From IMG/VR virus record IMGVR_UViG_3300033156_000439, positions 1 through 64,000 of that record: a stretch of DNA of 64,000 bases. One strand, written 5' to 3'. The notes beneath the pieces are model-generated. The model worked only from the letters and a program-made list of their open reading frames with translations, had not been told where the DNA came from and made no database searches. The stretch is from a virus. A program made the translations under genes and the position numbers. Position 1 is the first letter of the stretch, and every line of letters begins with the position of its first letter. Of this stretch, positions 33,599 through 42,156 are shown piece after piece.

Positions 33599-33770
33599 TT
33601 TCCGATCACCCCCTATATTTGCCTATATCTATATATCCTCTCTATAATATATAAATATAAAATCAATCTTTTACATATAAATGAATCTTTATATTTCCAG
33701 CCTCCCGCCACTCCTCAATCTTATAATAATATAATATATAAATATATAAAAATAAAGAGAATAAAAGGAG
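33599..33770 (-). promoter_or_regulatory. leftward early promoter
   Basis: A non-coding A/T-rich stretch. Read on the minus strand, TTTATATATT at 33646-33655 is a good TATA box. Transcription should start some 25 bases downstream near 33621, just before GGGGGTGATC and the leader ORF. Three further TATA-rich words (33720-33760) may serve rightward transcription of the hairpin region. Confidence 0.5.
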
Positions 33771-33860
33771 GGGGACTAAACGTCCTATATTCAATCAATC
33801 AATCTAAGCTTGATTAGTGCACCCGTGAGGACTTTCATCCTCAAACGGATGCACCAATCT
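33768..33860. ncRNA. candidate structured RNA or control element with tandem hairpins
   Basis: Three inverted repeats in 90 bases: GGAC-loop-GTCC (33773-33785), AATCAA-loop-TTGATT (33797-33815), and a long stem 33812-33859 pairing GATT with AATC, GTGCA with TGCAC, CCGT with ACGG and GAGGA with TCCTC, with a small bulge. TATA-like words precede it on the plus strand. No T-run follows, so a simple terminator is unlikely. It could be a small RNA or an origin structure. Confidence 0.4.
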
Positions 33861-34152
33861 ATTTAGGCAGTGGGGCAGGAGCAAAGGAGGGGCTACTAAA
33901 GAGAAGCGTAAATTTTTCATCCGATAAAGACAGCATCAATCTAAAAATGAATAGTAGAATCTTAATCTCTTTCCTCTTCTGCGTTCTTTTCTTCTCTCTA
34001 ATAGAGAGAAGAACAAATAAACAAATAAAGGTATAAAGCATAAGACAAATAGGATAACATAATATGCTACACATAGGGATAGATTGAAAGATGTGCTTAA
34101 CATTTTGCTTCTCACCTACCATATTCTTCATGTATGCAATTTTTATTCTCAT
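33859..34152 (-). CDS. doubtful membrane-type ORF
   Basis: A 97-residue frame with one Cys/Leu-rich hydrophobic stretch (SILCYPICLMLYTFICLFVLL) and a basic region. It has no ribosome binding site, and its codon use differs from the neighbours. It lies in the otherwise non-coding junction. It may be chance; listed because the hydrophobic segment is strong. Confidence 0.2.
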   Translation of the reverse strand: MRIKIAYMKNMVGEKQNVKHIFQSIPMCSILCYPICLMLYTFICLFVLLSIREKKRTQKRKEIKILLFIFRLMLSLSDEKFTLLFSSPSFAPAPLPK

Positions 34153-34582
34153 GGGTATATTATTATATTCCCCTCATTGGATATTTTGTTATGCTTCATA
34201 ATTTTGCCCCTCATGTGATTTTCCCTCACCCTATCCCACCACATTTTGAGTATGTGAGTACCAAATTACAAAAATCCTAAATTTATCGCACATCATAACA
34301 CAAAGACACCGGTTGGTGTTAAGCTTTATGTTGTTGTGAAGGATTCCTGGATGTGTGTTATTCCTTCATAAAGATGGCTTGGGATAACACATGTTCATAC
34401 ACAATTGGTATGAATTCACACCACATTTTTATGCCGATCTGCATACATCCTGGCTGATGGGTAACACAAGATATGCTCACCCACAGCTTGCCCTCTTACA
34501 AAATGCTAAAATGCACACATGTGTACATGATATTTGAATTTTTCTTTAAGGGTTCATGAAAATTTTTGTTTATGAAAAATAG
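34153..34582. other. non-coding junction, candidate origin/control region
   Basis: About 430 bases without a credible gene, between the divergent early and later transcription units. It carries TAACACA three times in direct orientation (34296, 34385, 34462) and once inverted (34354). A hairpin ACACC-GGTT-GGTGT lies at 34306-34319, and an imperfect inverted pair GTGTTATTCC/GGGATAACAC at 34355-34390. Iterated words between divergent operons are typical of a replication origin or a master regulatory switch. No primase or initiator site can be named. Confidence 0.4.
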
Positions 34583-34612
34583 GGTTAAATAGGGGTTTAA
34601 CCATAGGGTTAA
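34583..34612 (+). promoter_or_regulatory. inverted repeat ahead of the first rightward gene
   Basis: GGTTAAA, six bases, TTTAACC (34583-34602) forms a perfect 7-base inverted repeat, followed by a further half-site GGTTAA at 34607. It overlaps the expected transcription start and lies just upstream of the GGTGAT ribosome binding site of the gene at 34631. A TATA-like TTTATGAA is at about 34569. A repressor or autoregulator operator is likely. Confidence 0.5.
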
Positions 34613-34630
34613 TTGGTGATAAAAAGAAAA

Positions 34631-35587
34631 ATGAACAAAACATCACCAAAGAAGGAAGAAAAAGAAGCTAAAGGAAGTAGCGAGCCTTTAGCACAAAAGG
34701 AGAAGAACGCTAAGGTAGAGAAGAAGGAAGAAATAAAGGAGGAGGAAAAAGAGGAAACAAGGGATAGGTACGTCATACAATACAATAAGACAACAGAGGA
34801 AGACAATTATGAAACGTTGCGGAAAGAAGGAAAGATGTGGGTAACAGATAAAAAGGAGAAAGCACAAGAGATCGCGGAGAAGCTTCTGAGTAAACATGTG
34901 GATTTAACGATGGTAAGGATATGCAGAGTGTCCAATAATATCCTTATACCGGAGATAGAATTGACCGGTAAGGATATTGTAATGAAAAACAAGGAAGTGT
35001 TGCCCAAAGAGATGCAAGGAGTAATTAGCGAGGATATGCTACAATACATGGATGACTCAGAGATATCTTCTATCCGCAATTTGATAGCTGAATACATGAG
35101 GAAGAAACAAGAGATAGAAACATTCAGCAGGCTTGCAGTGCAAAGGAGTGCTTTTAAGAAGAACAAGCAAAAGATGGAAAAGCTTGCGGAGATAAAGCGA
35201 AGTTATCAAGCTGCGAAGGAAGCTTACGAAGAAGCTAAAAAAGCTTGGGAAGAAGCGAAGGAAGCAGTCAACAGTTTCATTGAAGAAGAAGAAAAGCACC
35301 TTCCCGCGATCGGTCGATGGCTAAGAATAGAGATAACCGGTGTGGGAAGAACAGTGAGAAGAACATCGGGAAGGACACGCACGGCGGGGGGCAAAAGGGA
35401 GATAATCCTTAAGTTCCTCCGTGAACATAAGGGGGAAAGGTTCAAAGAGAGCGAAATAAGAAGGAAGCTTCAGGAGATAAACAAAGAATATTCATGGACT
35501 CAGCAGTCAACTTGGAACCCCCTTAAATCCTTGAGAGAGGAGGGGATAATCAGTCAGGACGACAAGGGAAGATATTATCTTCCCTAA
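34631..35587 (+). CDS. winged-helix protein with long charged N terminus
   Basis: About 318 residues from ATG at 34631, ten bases after GGTGAT. The first 45 residues are almost all Lys/Glu. A beta-rich part (RYVIQYNKTTEEDNYETL) follows, then a long coiled coil (AAKEAYEEAKKAWEEAKEA, residues 195-225). The C terminus has a winged-helix-like module (LKFLREHKGERFKESEIRRKL...LKSLREEGIISQ). It could be the regulator that binds the inverted repeat in front of it, or a replication initiator. The sense strand is unusually purine-rich with AGG/AGA Arg codons, unlike the rest of the window. Confidence 0.6.
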   Translation: MNKTSPKKEEKEAKGSSEPLAQKEKNAKVEKKEEIKEEEKEETRDRYVIQYNKTTEEDNYETLRKEGKMWVTDKKEKAQEIAEKLLSKHVDLTMVRICRVSNNILIPEIELTGKDIVMKNKEVLPKEMQGVISEDMLQYMDDSEISSIRNLIAEYMRKKQEIETFSRLAVQRSAFKKNKQKMEKLAEIKRSYQAAKEAYEEAKKAWEEAKEAVNSFIEEEEKHLPAIGRWLRIEITGVGRTVRRTSGRTRTAGGKREIILKFLREHKGERFKESEIRRKLQEINKEYSWTQQSTWNPLKSLREEGIISQDDKGRYYLP

Positions 35588-35615
35588 TCTACTTTTCTTT
35601 AGGAGGGATAGAGAT

Positions 35616-35720
35616 ATGAGCGAAAGTGAAGAAATATTAAGCAAACTGGTCAAGGTGATAGCGAAGATAAGAGAAGATGAGGAGAAGCTACGAGAAATAG
35701 CGAGGAAACTAAAATGCTAA
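35616..35720 (+). CDS. tiny charged helical protein
   Basis: A 34-residue frame (MSESEEILSKLVKVIAKI...) preceded by AGGAGGGA. One amphipathic helix ending in Cys. The stop overlaps the start of the next gene (ATGCTAA). It belongs to the purine-rich island. Confidence 0.5.
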   Translation: MSESEEILSKLVKVIAKIREDEEKLREIARKLKC

Positions 35721-35866
35721 TCATTAAGAAGAATCCACTCCATCCCGAAACTGGAAGCTTATTTCTCAAATACCGGGATGGTGAGGAGGGGTTCATAAGA
35801 ATGATCCCTGCCAGCGAGATGAGGGAGATCGAGGAGGGGAAAAGGGAGATAAGGAGGGAGGGATAA
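35714..35866 (+). CDS. small charged protein
   Basis: A 50-residue frame (MLIIKKNPLHPETGSLFLKY...) beginning inside the previous stop. Beta-rich start, then an Arg/Glu-rich helix. Its DNA is made largely of G and A on the coding strand. Function unknown. Confidence 0.5.
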   Translation: MLIIKKNPLHPETGSLFLKYRDGEEGFIRMIPASEMREIEEGKREIRREG

Positions 35867-35968
35867 TTTCTTTTCCCTCAATTTTATTTCGCGTTATCTT
35901 TAAATTTTATTTGAATGATCGAAAAGCTTAAGGTTTACCACACCTATATATTAACTGGTGATAGAAAA

Positions 35969-36049
35969 ATGCGAGAAATAGCAATAGCTATGTATGTAGT
36001 GGCTTTTGTATTAACAATAAGCTATTATGTGGTTATAACAATAACTTGA
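35969..36049 (+). CDS. 26-residue membrane peptide
   Basis: A frame MREIAIAMYVVAFVLTISYY... that is hydrophobic throughout. The ATG follows GGTGAT by six bases, the same ribosome binding site type as the gene at 34631. Upstream, CGAAAAGCTTAAGG (35918-35931) resembles an archaeal BRE-TATA pair. So it is likely transcribed and translated on its own, despite its size. Confidence 0.45.
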   Translation: MREIAIAMYVVAFVLTISYYVVITIT

Positions 36050-36850
36050 TTTTTCTTATTCTTTATTATTTTTTGATTTTATGAATTTTTCATATTCTTT
36101 CATTATTTTTTCTTAAATTTTGTTATTCTGAATTCTTCATAAAAAATTTATGAGATTTGTGAAGAATTAAGATTTGTGAATTGTTCATAAAAGTAAAAAA
36201 ATGAATCTTAAAAAATAAAATTTTATGAAAAATCCCGATTTTCTTCATAAAAAATAAGAATTCATAAGAAATTATAAAAATTTTCTTGATTTTATGCTCT
36301 TGATAGCAATTTTAAATTAATTTTTCTTATTAAATTTGAATTTTTCATCCAGAAATATCAAAAAATAAAATAAATATCAAGAAAAATAAGACAAAATTAT
36401 AAGAAGTGAAATGAAATTCATACGAAATCATAATATCCTGGGAAAAAATATGAATTTTTAATATGCTGGCATTAGCACACACCCACAGGGGGAGGGGGAG
36501 GGGGTGTCCCTAACTCTTTCGAAAATGGTTATTTCGGCGAATAAAATGGTAGGGGCAAATATCTGGGTTTTAAGCCCAACGCTGCCTCCGTTAGGCGATT
36601 CTCCGAGGAGTTTGAATAAAAATCCTCTGAGAGAGCTTCGTTTAAGAGGCGTCTCGTGATGTTCACTGTAATCGGTTTCGTGTGTTTAACCATTCTCCGC
36701 CGCTCTTTTATTCTTTTCTCTTACGTAATCGTTTAAGTGTTTTACTCCTTCACTACGTAGTATGAAGGTAGTAAAAATTACCCTTTTATTATTAATATTT
36801 ATTTAATTATATTTATTTTATTATTTTATTATTGGGGGACAAAAATCAGG
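36050..36850. other. non-coding region: AT-rich tract, G-tract hairpin and late promoter
   Basis: Bases 36050-36470 are extremely A/T-rich with many short repeats such as CATAAAA and GAATTTTTCAT, and no gene. At 36479-36507 three runs of five G separated by single A are enclosed by ACACCC/GGGTGT, able to form a G-quadruplex or hairpin. Bases 36535-36720 are less A/T-rich with several small inverted repeats (GGG-TTTTAA-CCC type, CTCCGAGGAG). The last 70 bases are TATA-rich and end in GGGGGAC, the probable late promoter and ribosome binding site for 36851. Confidence 0.45.
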
Positions 36851-37507
36851 ATGCAAGCTATTGAATACGAAATGCGAAAAAACACATCTCTATTTGTAGG
36901 AGTCATCTTTTCTCCTTCCTTCCCATATTGGCATATAGAGGCTCTTCAGGCTTTCTTAAATACTAAGAAGCCTCTTAGGTGGATGCTTGATATAGAAAGA
37001 AATCATGGTATTGCTGCTGCAAGAAATAAAATAGTTCAGTCTTTTCTTAAGACGACCTATACACATCTTATGCTCCTCGACTCAGACGTGATTTTGTACG
37101 AGGATACGGTAACTCGAATGCTCGAAATAGACGAAGATGTGGTAGTTGCAAACGTACCACAAAAGCCCGACGGAGGTGTTCCATGTGTAGAGCATTCAGA
37201 GTTACCATACAAAAGGGGCAAACAAATATCCGTAAATGGTGCCCAGCCAGTGAAGAAATTCATGCTCTGTGGTCTTGGATGTATCCTCGTGAAGCGGGAA
37301 GTCTTCGAGCAAATGGACTTTCCTTATTTCCGATATGCTTCACAAGAGTTCGATACTCTTCCTGATTGGTATAGAGTATCGGAGGACTATTTCTTCTTTG
37401 TACGTTTAGAAGAGCTTGGTATAAAGCCAGTTTATCTTCCTAAAGCAAAAACTAAGCATATTACGAGTGCTGCGCTTGAGTGCGGAAAGGGGTTGGTACT
37501 TGTATGA
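36851..37507 (+). CDS. family 2-like (GT-A) glycosyltransferase
   Basis: A 218-residue protein. ERNHGIAAARNKIV near residue 50 is the typical GT-A segment before the metal site, and MLLDSDVIL gives the DxD motif. A later EDYFFFVRLEELG matches the ED acceptor region. It transfers a sugar from a nucleotide sugar, here possibly onto a virion or host surface protein. First gene of the late operon; its stop overlaps the start of the GT4 gene (ATGA). Confidence 0.82.
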   Translation: MQAIEYEMRKNTSLFVGVIFSPSFPYWHIEALQAFLNTKKPLRWMLDIERNHGIAAARNKIVQSFLKTTYTHLMLLDSDVILYEDTVTRMLEIDEDVVVANVPQKPDGGVPCVEHSELPYKRGKQISVNGAQPVKKFMLCGLGCILVKREVFEQMDFPYFRYASQEFDTLPDWYRVSEDYFFFVRLEELGIKPVYLPKAKTKHITSAALECGKGLVLV

Positions 37508-38640
37508 AAGTAGGAGTCATAACTTCGGTTTTCTTTCCTCTTATAGACAATGCTTACAAGTTCTATGGAGGAATGGAAATTAGAACTTTGTCCTTGATTG
37601 AATATCTAAGCCAGAGAGGGCATGATGTACATGTCTTTGCGACCAAGGATTCTTCTCTTCACATAAAGAATGTGACTCTTCATACCGGAAATTACCCTAT
37701 TTGGGACGGCAAACGTTTATCGTCCTACGATACAGAAAAAGATATCATAGTGAGCAATTTGGACATCCTAAAGAGTTGTGATGCAGTTATTGAGGATAAT
37801 CATTTTCATTATTACAATTATCTCGCTTCGAAGAAAGGCTTCAAACAAAATGTAGCAATGTCTTGGGACTTCTATCCGAATAATCTCAAGGTCTTACCTC
37901 CTACACCAAGAAATGTACTTTGTGTATCGAAGTGGTTACGCAATGAGATTAGGGATAAGTTCGCTCATGCTGGACACAAAATTTATTACGCTTATTCAGG
38001 ACTAAACTTGGATTACTATAAGCCTTTTAATAATCACCCCTCCTTTGATGGACCAATTTTGTTCCTCAATAGATTTTCTCACATCAAAGGAGGGCATATA
38101 TTCCTTCAGTTGGCAAAAGATATGCCTGACGAGGGATTCCTAATGATGGGTGACGTTCTCTTTACACAAGAAGGTACTTACGCGTGGAAACTCAAACAAA
38201 TAGCAGACGATATGCCTAATGTAAAAGTCATATTCAATGCTTCATGGGAAGAAAAGATTAATGCGTTGCAGACATGTAAATTTCTTGTTCATCCGTGTAT
38301 AGTTCCAGAGCCTCTTGGGCTTGATTGTCTTGAAGCACAATATCTTGGCAAATACGTTATAGGATTTGCGATGGGTGGACTCCTTGAAACAGTTAAAGAA
38401 GGTAAAACAGGAAGTTTAGTCTTTCCTGAGAGAAATTCAGAGGCAAATTACAAGAGGTTGAAAGAGAGAGTCGAAATTTTTACATCAAAGGAACCGAATC
38501 CGAAAGTTTGCATTAGGAACGTTGAAGAAAATTTCAATTTCAAGAAGTTTTCAGCTCCTGTTTATGAAGCAATACTGATGGGCAAAAGTGAAGATGAAAT
38601 CCACGAATTAGAACGTAAACAAAATGCTGTCGCAATATGA
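37504..38640 (+). CDS. family 4 (GT-B) glycosyltransferase
   Basis: A 378-residue GT-B enzyme. The N-terminal Rossmann part begins KVGVITSVFFPLIDNA with a GGMEIRTLSL loop. The C-terminal half has VPEPLGLDCLEAQYLGKYVIG, the family 4 E(x7)E donor site. The start at 37504 is set by overlap with the previous stop; a start 24 bases upstream is not supported. It overlaps the next gene by 4 bases. Confidence 0.85.
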   Translation: MKVGVITSVFFPLIDNAYKFYGGMEIRTLSLIEYLSQRGHDVHVFATKDSSLHIKNVTLHTGNYPIWDGKRLSSYDTEKDIIVSNLDILKSCDAVIEDNHFHYYNYLASKKGFKQNVAMSWDFYPNNLKVLPPTPRNVLCVSKWLRNEIRDKFAHAGHKIYYAYSGLNLDYYKPFNNHPSFDGPILFLNRFSHIKGGHIFLQLAKDMPDEGFLMMGDVLFTQEGTYAWKLKQIADDMPNVKVIFNASWEEKINALQTCKFLVHPCIVPEPLGLDCLEAQYLGKYVIGFAMGGLLETVKEGKTGSLVFPERNSEANYKRLKERVEIFTSKEPNPKVCIRNVEENFNFKKFSAPVYEAILMGKSEDEIHELERKQNAVAI

Positions 38641-39134
38641 AGGATACGACCCCAATTCTCGTTAAAAGTACAACAAAGCAGAAACTTTCGGAGGCAAAAG
38701 AAATACTTCGGAAGACTTGGGATGATTTCCTTGTGTACCTTCTCGAGTTTTATATTTCTCATGCAGATGAGGATGATAAGGAGTTAGACAAGGCTGATGT
38801 AATGCGCTATTGCATCTCTTCTCCCGATACGAGTTCACTCGAGTTCCATAGAGATCAGCTTACGAAGATTCTTACAGATTTGGAACACACATACGCAACA
38901 ACCGGTGATCCAAAAGACAAAGCGACAATTGCTGAGAAGATTGCTCGTATTAATGCCTCTCTTAAAGACATTTCAAAAACTGATGAAAGTAGTCGAGTAC
39001 TTGAAGAGATAGCTCAAATAAAAAAGAACAGATTAAAAATCTTAAAGAATATAGCTCCAACAAAAACTGTAAAACGAAATGAAGATAAAGAAGAGATATC
39101 GGAAACTGAGAGTGAACAAGAAGCAAATAATTAA
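38637..39134 (+). CDS. candidate small terminase subunit
   Basis: A 165-residue protein. An N-terminal segment (LVKSTTKQKLSEAKEILRKTWDDFLVYLL) looks like a ribbon-helix-helix or helix-turn-helix DNA-binding module. The rest is helical coiled-coil with an acidic tail. It lies immediately before the large terminase and overlaps it by 56 bases, the usual place of TerS. Assignment rests on position and architecture. Confidence 0.6.
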   Translation: MKDTTPILVKSTTKQKLSEAKEILRKTWDDFLVYLLEFYISHADEDDKELDKADVMRYCISSPDTSSLEFHRDQLTKILTDLEHTYATTGDPKDKATIAEKIARINASLKDISKTDESSRVLEEIAQIKKNRLKILKNIAPTKTVKRNEDKEEISETESEQEANN

Positions 39135-40704
39135 GGTCATTTGTGATTATTGTGGAAAGGAATACGAGGTCACTGAGCAAGTTTACTATGCTAAGATGCG
39201 ACAGGGCTTTAGATACTTCTTCTGTTCGGAGCAATGTTTAGCCCGTGCTCGTGCAGAATACTTATGGAACCGTAAAGCGCCAGTTAACATTCCTGATGAG
39301 CTTAAAGAAGAGCCTGAAGTTGAGGTGTCTCTCATACCGGAGGATATGCAAGGCTTTTGTTACTATTGTCATCGACGAATCCCAAAGTCAGCAATATTTT
39401 GTGAAGAACACGCAACCAAAGAACATCTTGCAATATTTGAAGCAACTCAGGAATTGCCAGTTCACCCAAGAGGTTGGTGGTCCTACGAAATAATTAAGGA
39501 TTGGCTTTCAGGTTACAAGAAAATTCTTCTAAAAGCTCCGTCTGGAACGGGTAAGAGCGTTCTTGAGGACATTATGGCGTATTTGAATTTGACACTCTTC
39601 GATAATTCCTTCACTCTTATAGGTTCAATTTCAATGCCAATAGCCGTGCAGCACATAGACAGAATTCGTGGATGGGTGGCTATGTCTCCCTTTAGAAACT
39701 TCATAGTGTATGACAGTAAAGAACAAATAAAACTTAAGAATGGTTCGAGAGTGTTAGCGATAGCGCAAAATGAAAAGACTCGAGGTGGTTACCATCCTGA
39801 TTTGATTCTGTTGGATGAGCTTGCTCGTATACGACCTTCTGCCTATTATGGCTTGTTTTATCAGATGGGAAAAACAAAGGGGGCAACTGAAATAGGAGTA
39901 TCGACTCCATTCCTCAACTCAGGAGCCTTTCTCAAGCTTTGGCATTCAGGAACGTCCAGAAATTATTCAGTAAAGCTTGAAGATTGTTGGTTTATTACTG
40001 AAGAAATGATAAGGGATGCTCAAAAAGACATGTCCCCCTCCTTTTTTGATCAGGTATTTAAAGCTGAATTTGTAGCAACCTCTAATAGAGTGATTCCAGA
40101 TGAGCAACTCCTTAACGCTATTACGGATACAAGATCGAAATATACAGGAGAAACAATAATGGGTCTCGACTTTGGACGCAAGCGAGATCATACAGCATTG
40201 GTAGTTCTTAATGATGAGGGTCATGTCATATACACCGAAATTTTGCCTCTCAAGACAACTTGGCGAGAACAATATGCCATAATACGCGATAGAACAAAAA
40301 AATTTAATCCTACCACGATATATGCGGATCAGACATCGATTGGTGATCCCATACTGGAGGAACTTTCGGACCTTCCGATTGAGCCTGTCCTAATGTCTAA
40401 CGATAAATTAAAAAAGAAGATTATTGACAATTTGGTTTTGTGTTTTGCTTATAATTCGATTCACATACCCAAAGATGAACAAAAGTTGATTGATCAGCTT
40501 TCAGCTTTTGTATATTTAGACGATAACTTAAGTAAGTGTGGTCCTGAAGGAGGAGCACATGACGACCTTGTGGACGCGTTGGCTCTTGCCTCCTTGGGAC
40601 TCGAACGACATATTGATGAAGAAGAAACTGCAGATAGTTGGGGAGCGATTGGTGGAGAACGGTCGCTCGATATGGAAGAAAGTCCTTGGACAATTGTATG
40701 GTGA
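39079..40704 (+). CDS. terL: terminase large subunit with N-terminal zinc fingers
   Basis: A 541-residue packaging motor. Residues about 20-60 contain CDYC...CSEQC and residues 95-115 CYYCHRR...CEEH, two treble-clef type zinc sites unusual for TerL. Walker A is APSGTGKS and Walker B LILLDELAR. The RNase H-like nuclease has GLDFGRKRDHTAL, DQTSIGD and HDDLVDALALA with the catalytic acids. It cuts and pumps genomic DNA through the portal encoded next. Confidence 0.92.
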   Translation: MKIKKRYRKLRVNKKQIIKVICDYCGKEYEVTEQVYYAKMRQGFRYFFCSEQCLARARAEYLWNRKAPVNIPDELKEEPEVEVSLIPEDMQGFCYYCHRRIPKSAIFCEEHATKEHLAIFEATQELPVHPRGWWSYEIIKDWLSGYKKILLKAPSGTGKSVLEDIMAYLNLTLFDNSFTLIGSISMPIAVQHIDRIRGWVAMSPFRNFIVYDSKEQIKLKNGSRVLAIAQNEKTRGGYHPDLILLDELARIRPSAYYGLFYQMGKTKGATEIGVSTPFLNSGAFLKLWHSGTSRNYSVKLEDCWFITEEMIRDAQKDMSPSFFDQVFKAEFVATSNRVIPDEQLLNAITDTRSKYTGETIMGLDFGRKRDHTALVVLNDEGHVIYTEILPLKTTWREQYAIIRDRTKKFNPTTIYADQTSIGDPILEELSDLPIEPVLMSNDKLKKKIIDNLVLCFAYNSIHIPKDEQKLIDQLSAFVYLDDNLSKCGPEGGAHDDLVDALALASLGLERHIDEEETADSWGAIGGERSLDMEESPWTIVW

Positions 40705-41698
40705 TCGGGATACAGATCCTTGGAAAGTAGGTGCTCCGAGTGGTGAAGACGAGAGTGATGAGTCTTCCAGAACTTTTAAGACTACACACGCGTTAGAGGT
40801 GGGTGGACCATCTCAAGAAGACTGGGAATTGTATTTGACAAGTCCTCCAGCATTTGCAGCAGTTGAAGCCGTCACCTTTGCTGTTCTCTCTGCTGGTTTT
40901 GAAATTCATGGTGAGAGTGAGCAAATTAGGGAAAGATACACACGGCGCTTTGATAAAGTATTTCCAAAGCTTTATTCTGTTATGCGAGACGCTTTAGTAT
41001 TTGGCGACAGTTATTCGAGAATCCTCTTCGGGAGGGATAACCATTTTACTGATATTGAAGTTTTATTTCCGCTCAATGTAGTAACTCAGAATGGTAATTA
41101 CTTTGTACGAGAAGGCGGGAAACTTGTTCGCGTCAAAAATATTTGGCACTTTCAAGCTATGGCTCGTACAGATTCCTCATTTGGCATATCAATGATAGGT
41201 GTAGCAAGACAACCTCTTAAGTGGAAGAAGGAAATTGACGAGAGTGTCCACGAGGGTATTATCAGACACGGTTTTGCGAAATATCACATTCAGTGCCTTC
41301 CTGACAGACGAGGACTTTATCCCGATGAAAATAAGCTCAAAGAATTGGAGAGACAATTTAGAAAGATTCACGTTGGTCATGAGTTTGTTTCGACAGATAA
41401 GGTTAAAATTGATCCAATTGACACGTCTGGATTTCCAGCTCTCTTAGACTATCTGCAATATTACACGAGTCTCGCTGCAACCGGCTTAATGGTTCCGGCT
41501 GAAACTCTTGGACAGGGTATAGCAACTTCACAGTATGCAACTGCTAAAGTAAGGATGGAATTCTTCCTCAAGAATACTATTCCTTATTTCCAAAGAGTCC
41601 TTGAATGTTCCATTAATGATAATCTCATGGGAGAACGAGCTGAGGGAGCTATATTTAAATTAAATGAGCCTAAAGAAATTTCGTATAAGACAGGATGA
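40616..41698 (+). CDS. portal protein
   Basis: About 360 residues. Context (between TerL and protease) and segments LVFGDSYSRILFG, SFGISMIG and YYTSLAATGLMVPAETLGQG fit phage portal proteins, although smaller than most (450-550). The start is uncertain: ATG at 40616 lies within the terL end; an upstream ATG at 40538 would give 386 residues. The stop overlaps the protease start by 4 bases. Confidence 0.8.
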   Translation: MKKKLQIVGERLVENGRSIWKKVLGQLYGDRDTDPWKVGAPSGEDESDESSRTFKTTHALEVGGPSQEDWELYLTSPPAFAAVEAVTFAVLSAGFEIHGESEQIRERYTRRFDKVFPKLYSVMRDALVFGDSYSRILFGRDNHFTDIEVLFPLNVVTQNGNYFVREGGKLVRVKNIWHFQAMARTDSSFGISMIGVARQPLKWKKEIDESVHEGIIRHGFAKYHIQCLPDRRGLYPDENKLKELERQFRKIHVGHEFVSTDKVKIDPIDTSGFPALLDYLQYYTSLAATGLMVPAETLGQGIATSQYATAKVRMEFFLKNTIPYFQRVLECSINDNLMGERAEGAIFKLNEPKEISYKTG

Positions 41699-42126
41699 TT
41701 CACGATACATTTACACCTTTAGGACGAGAGAAAAAGGATATATTTCACGATAGGATTTTAGTAGAGAGTGGGGACATGTTATATGATTCCACATCCCAAG
41801 GTGTTCCCATTTTCATACCCCCTAATGTTCTGAAAAATGCTCGTATTCCTAAAAAGTTACCATTTCAGATTTTTCACAATGGAAAGGAAGTTGGGGAAGT
41901 TAAAAATATTCGATGGGATGGTAGAGCGCTTAGAGGAGATATTCATGTTTACCCTCAACACAATGAAGAGGTAGTTAGAGAGCTTTTGAGGGGAAATCAT
42001 GGTTTGTCTATGCGCTTCTCTTCTATTGATGAGGATTATAAAACCTATACCTTAATTAAGGACTTGACGTTGGAGCATTTAGCTCTTGTTCCAGCTCCAG
42101 CGTCGCCGTCTGCAAGAATAGTGTAA
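41695..42126 (+). CDS. HK97-type prohead protease, module 1
   Basis: A 143-residue protein. FHNGKEVGEVKNI with the catalytic His, GLSMRFSSI with the Ser, and LEHLALVPAPASP at the end are characteristic of the U35 prohead protease family. It processes the scaffold or capsid protein. It is short because it lacks a scaffold extension. Capsid protein 1 follows after 30 bases. Compare the unrelated XkdF-like protease at 57373. Confidence 0.85.
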   Translation: MIHDTFTPLGREKKDIFHDRILVESGDMLYDSTSQGVPIFIPPNVLKNARIPKKLPFQIFHNGKEVGEVKNIRWDGRALRGDIHVYPQHNEEVVRELLRGNHGLSMRFSSIDEDYKTYTLIKDLTLEHLALVPAPASPSARIV

Positions 42127-42156
42127 AATTCTACGAAAGAGATAAGGAGAAAAGAA

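Noticed and set aside
33817-33854. Long hairpin as a rho-independent-like terminator.
   Set aside because: No T-run follows on either strand.
36535-36625. Possible tRNA-Leu on the minus strand: an anticodon-arm-like stem with loop CTTAAAA.
   Set aside because: No T-arm, no matching acceptor stem and a misplaced D-arm; only one stem fits.
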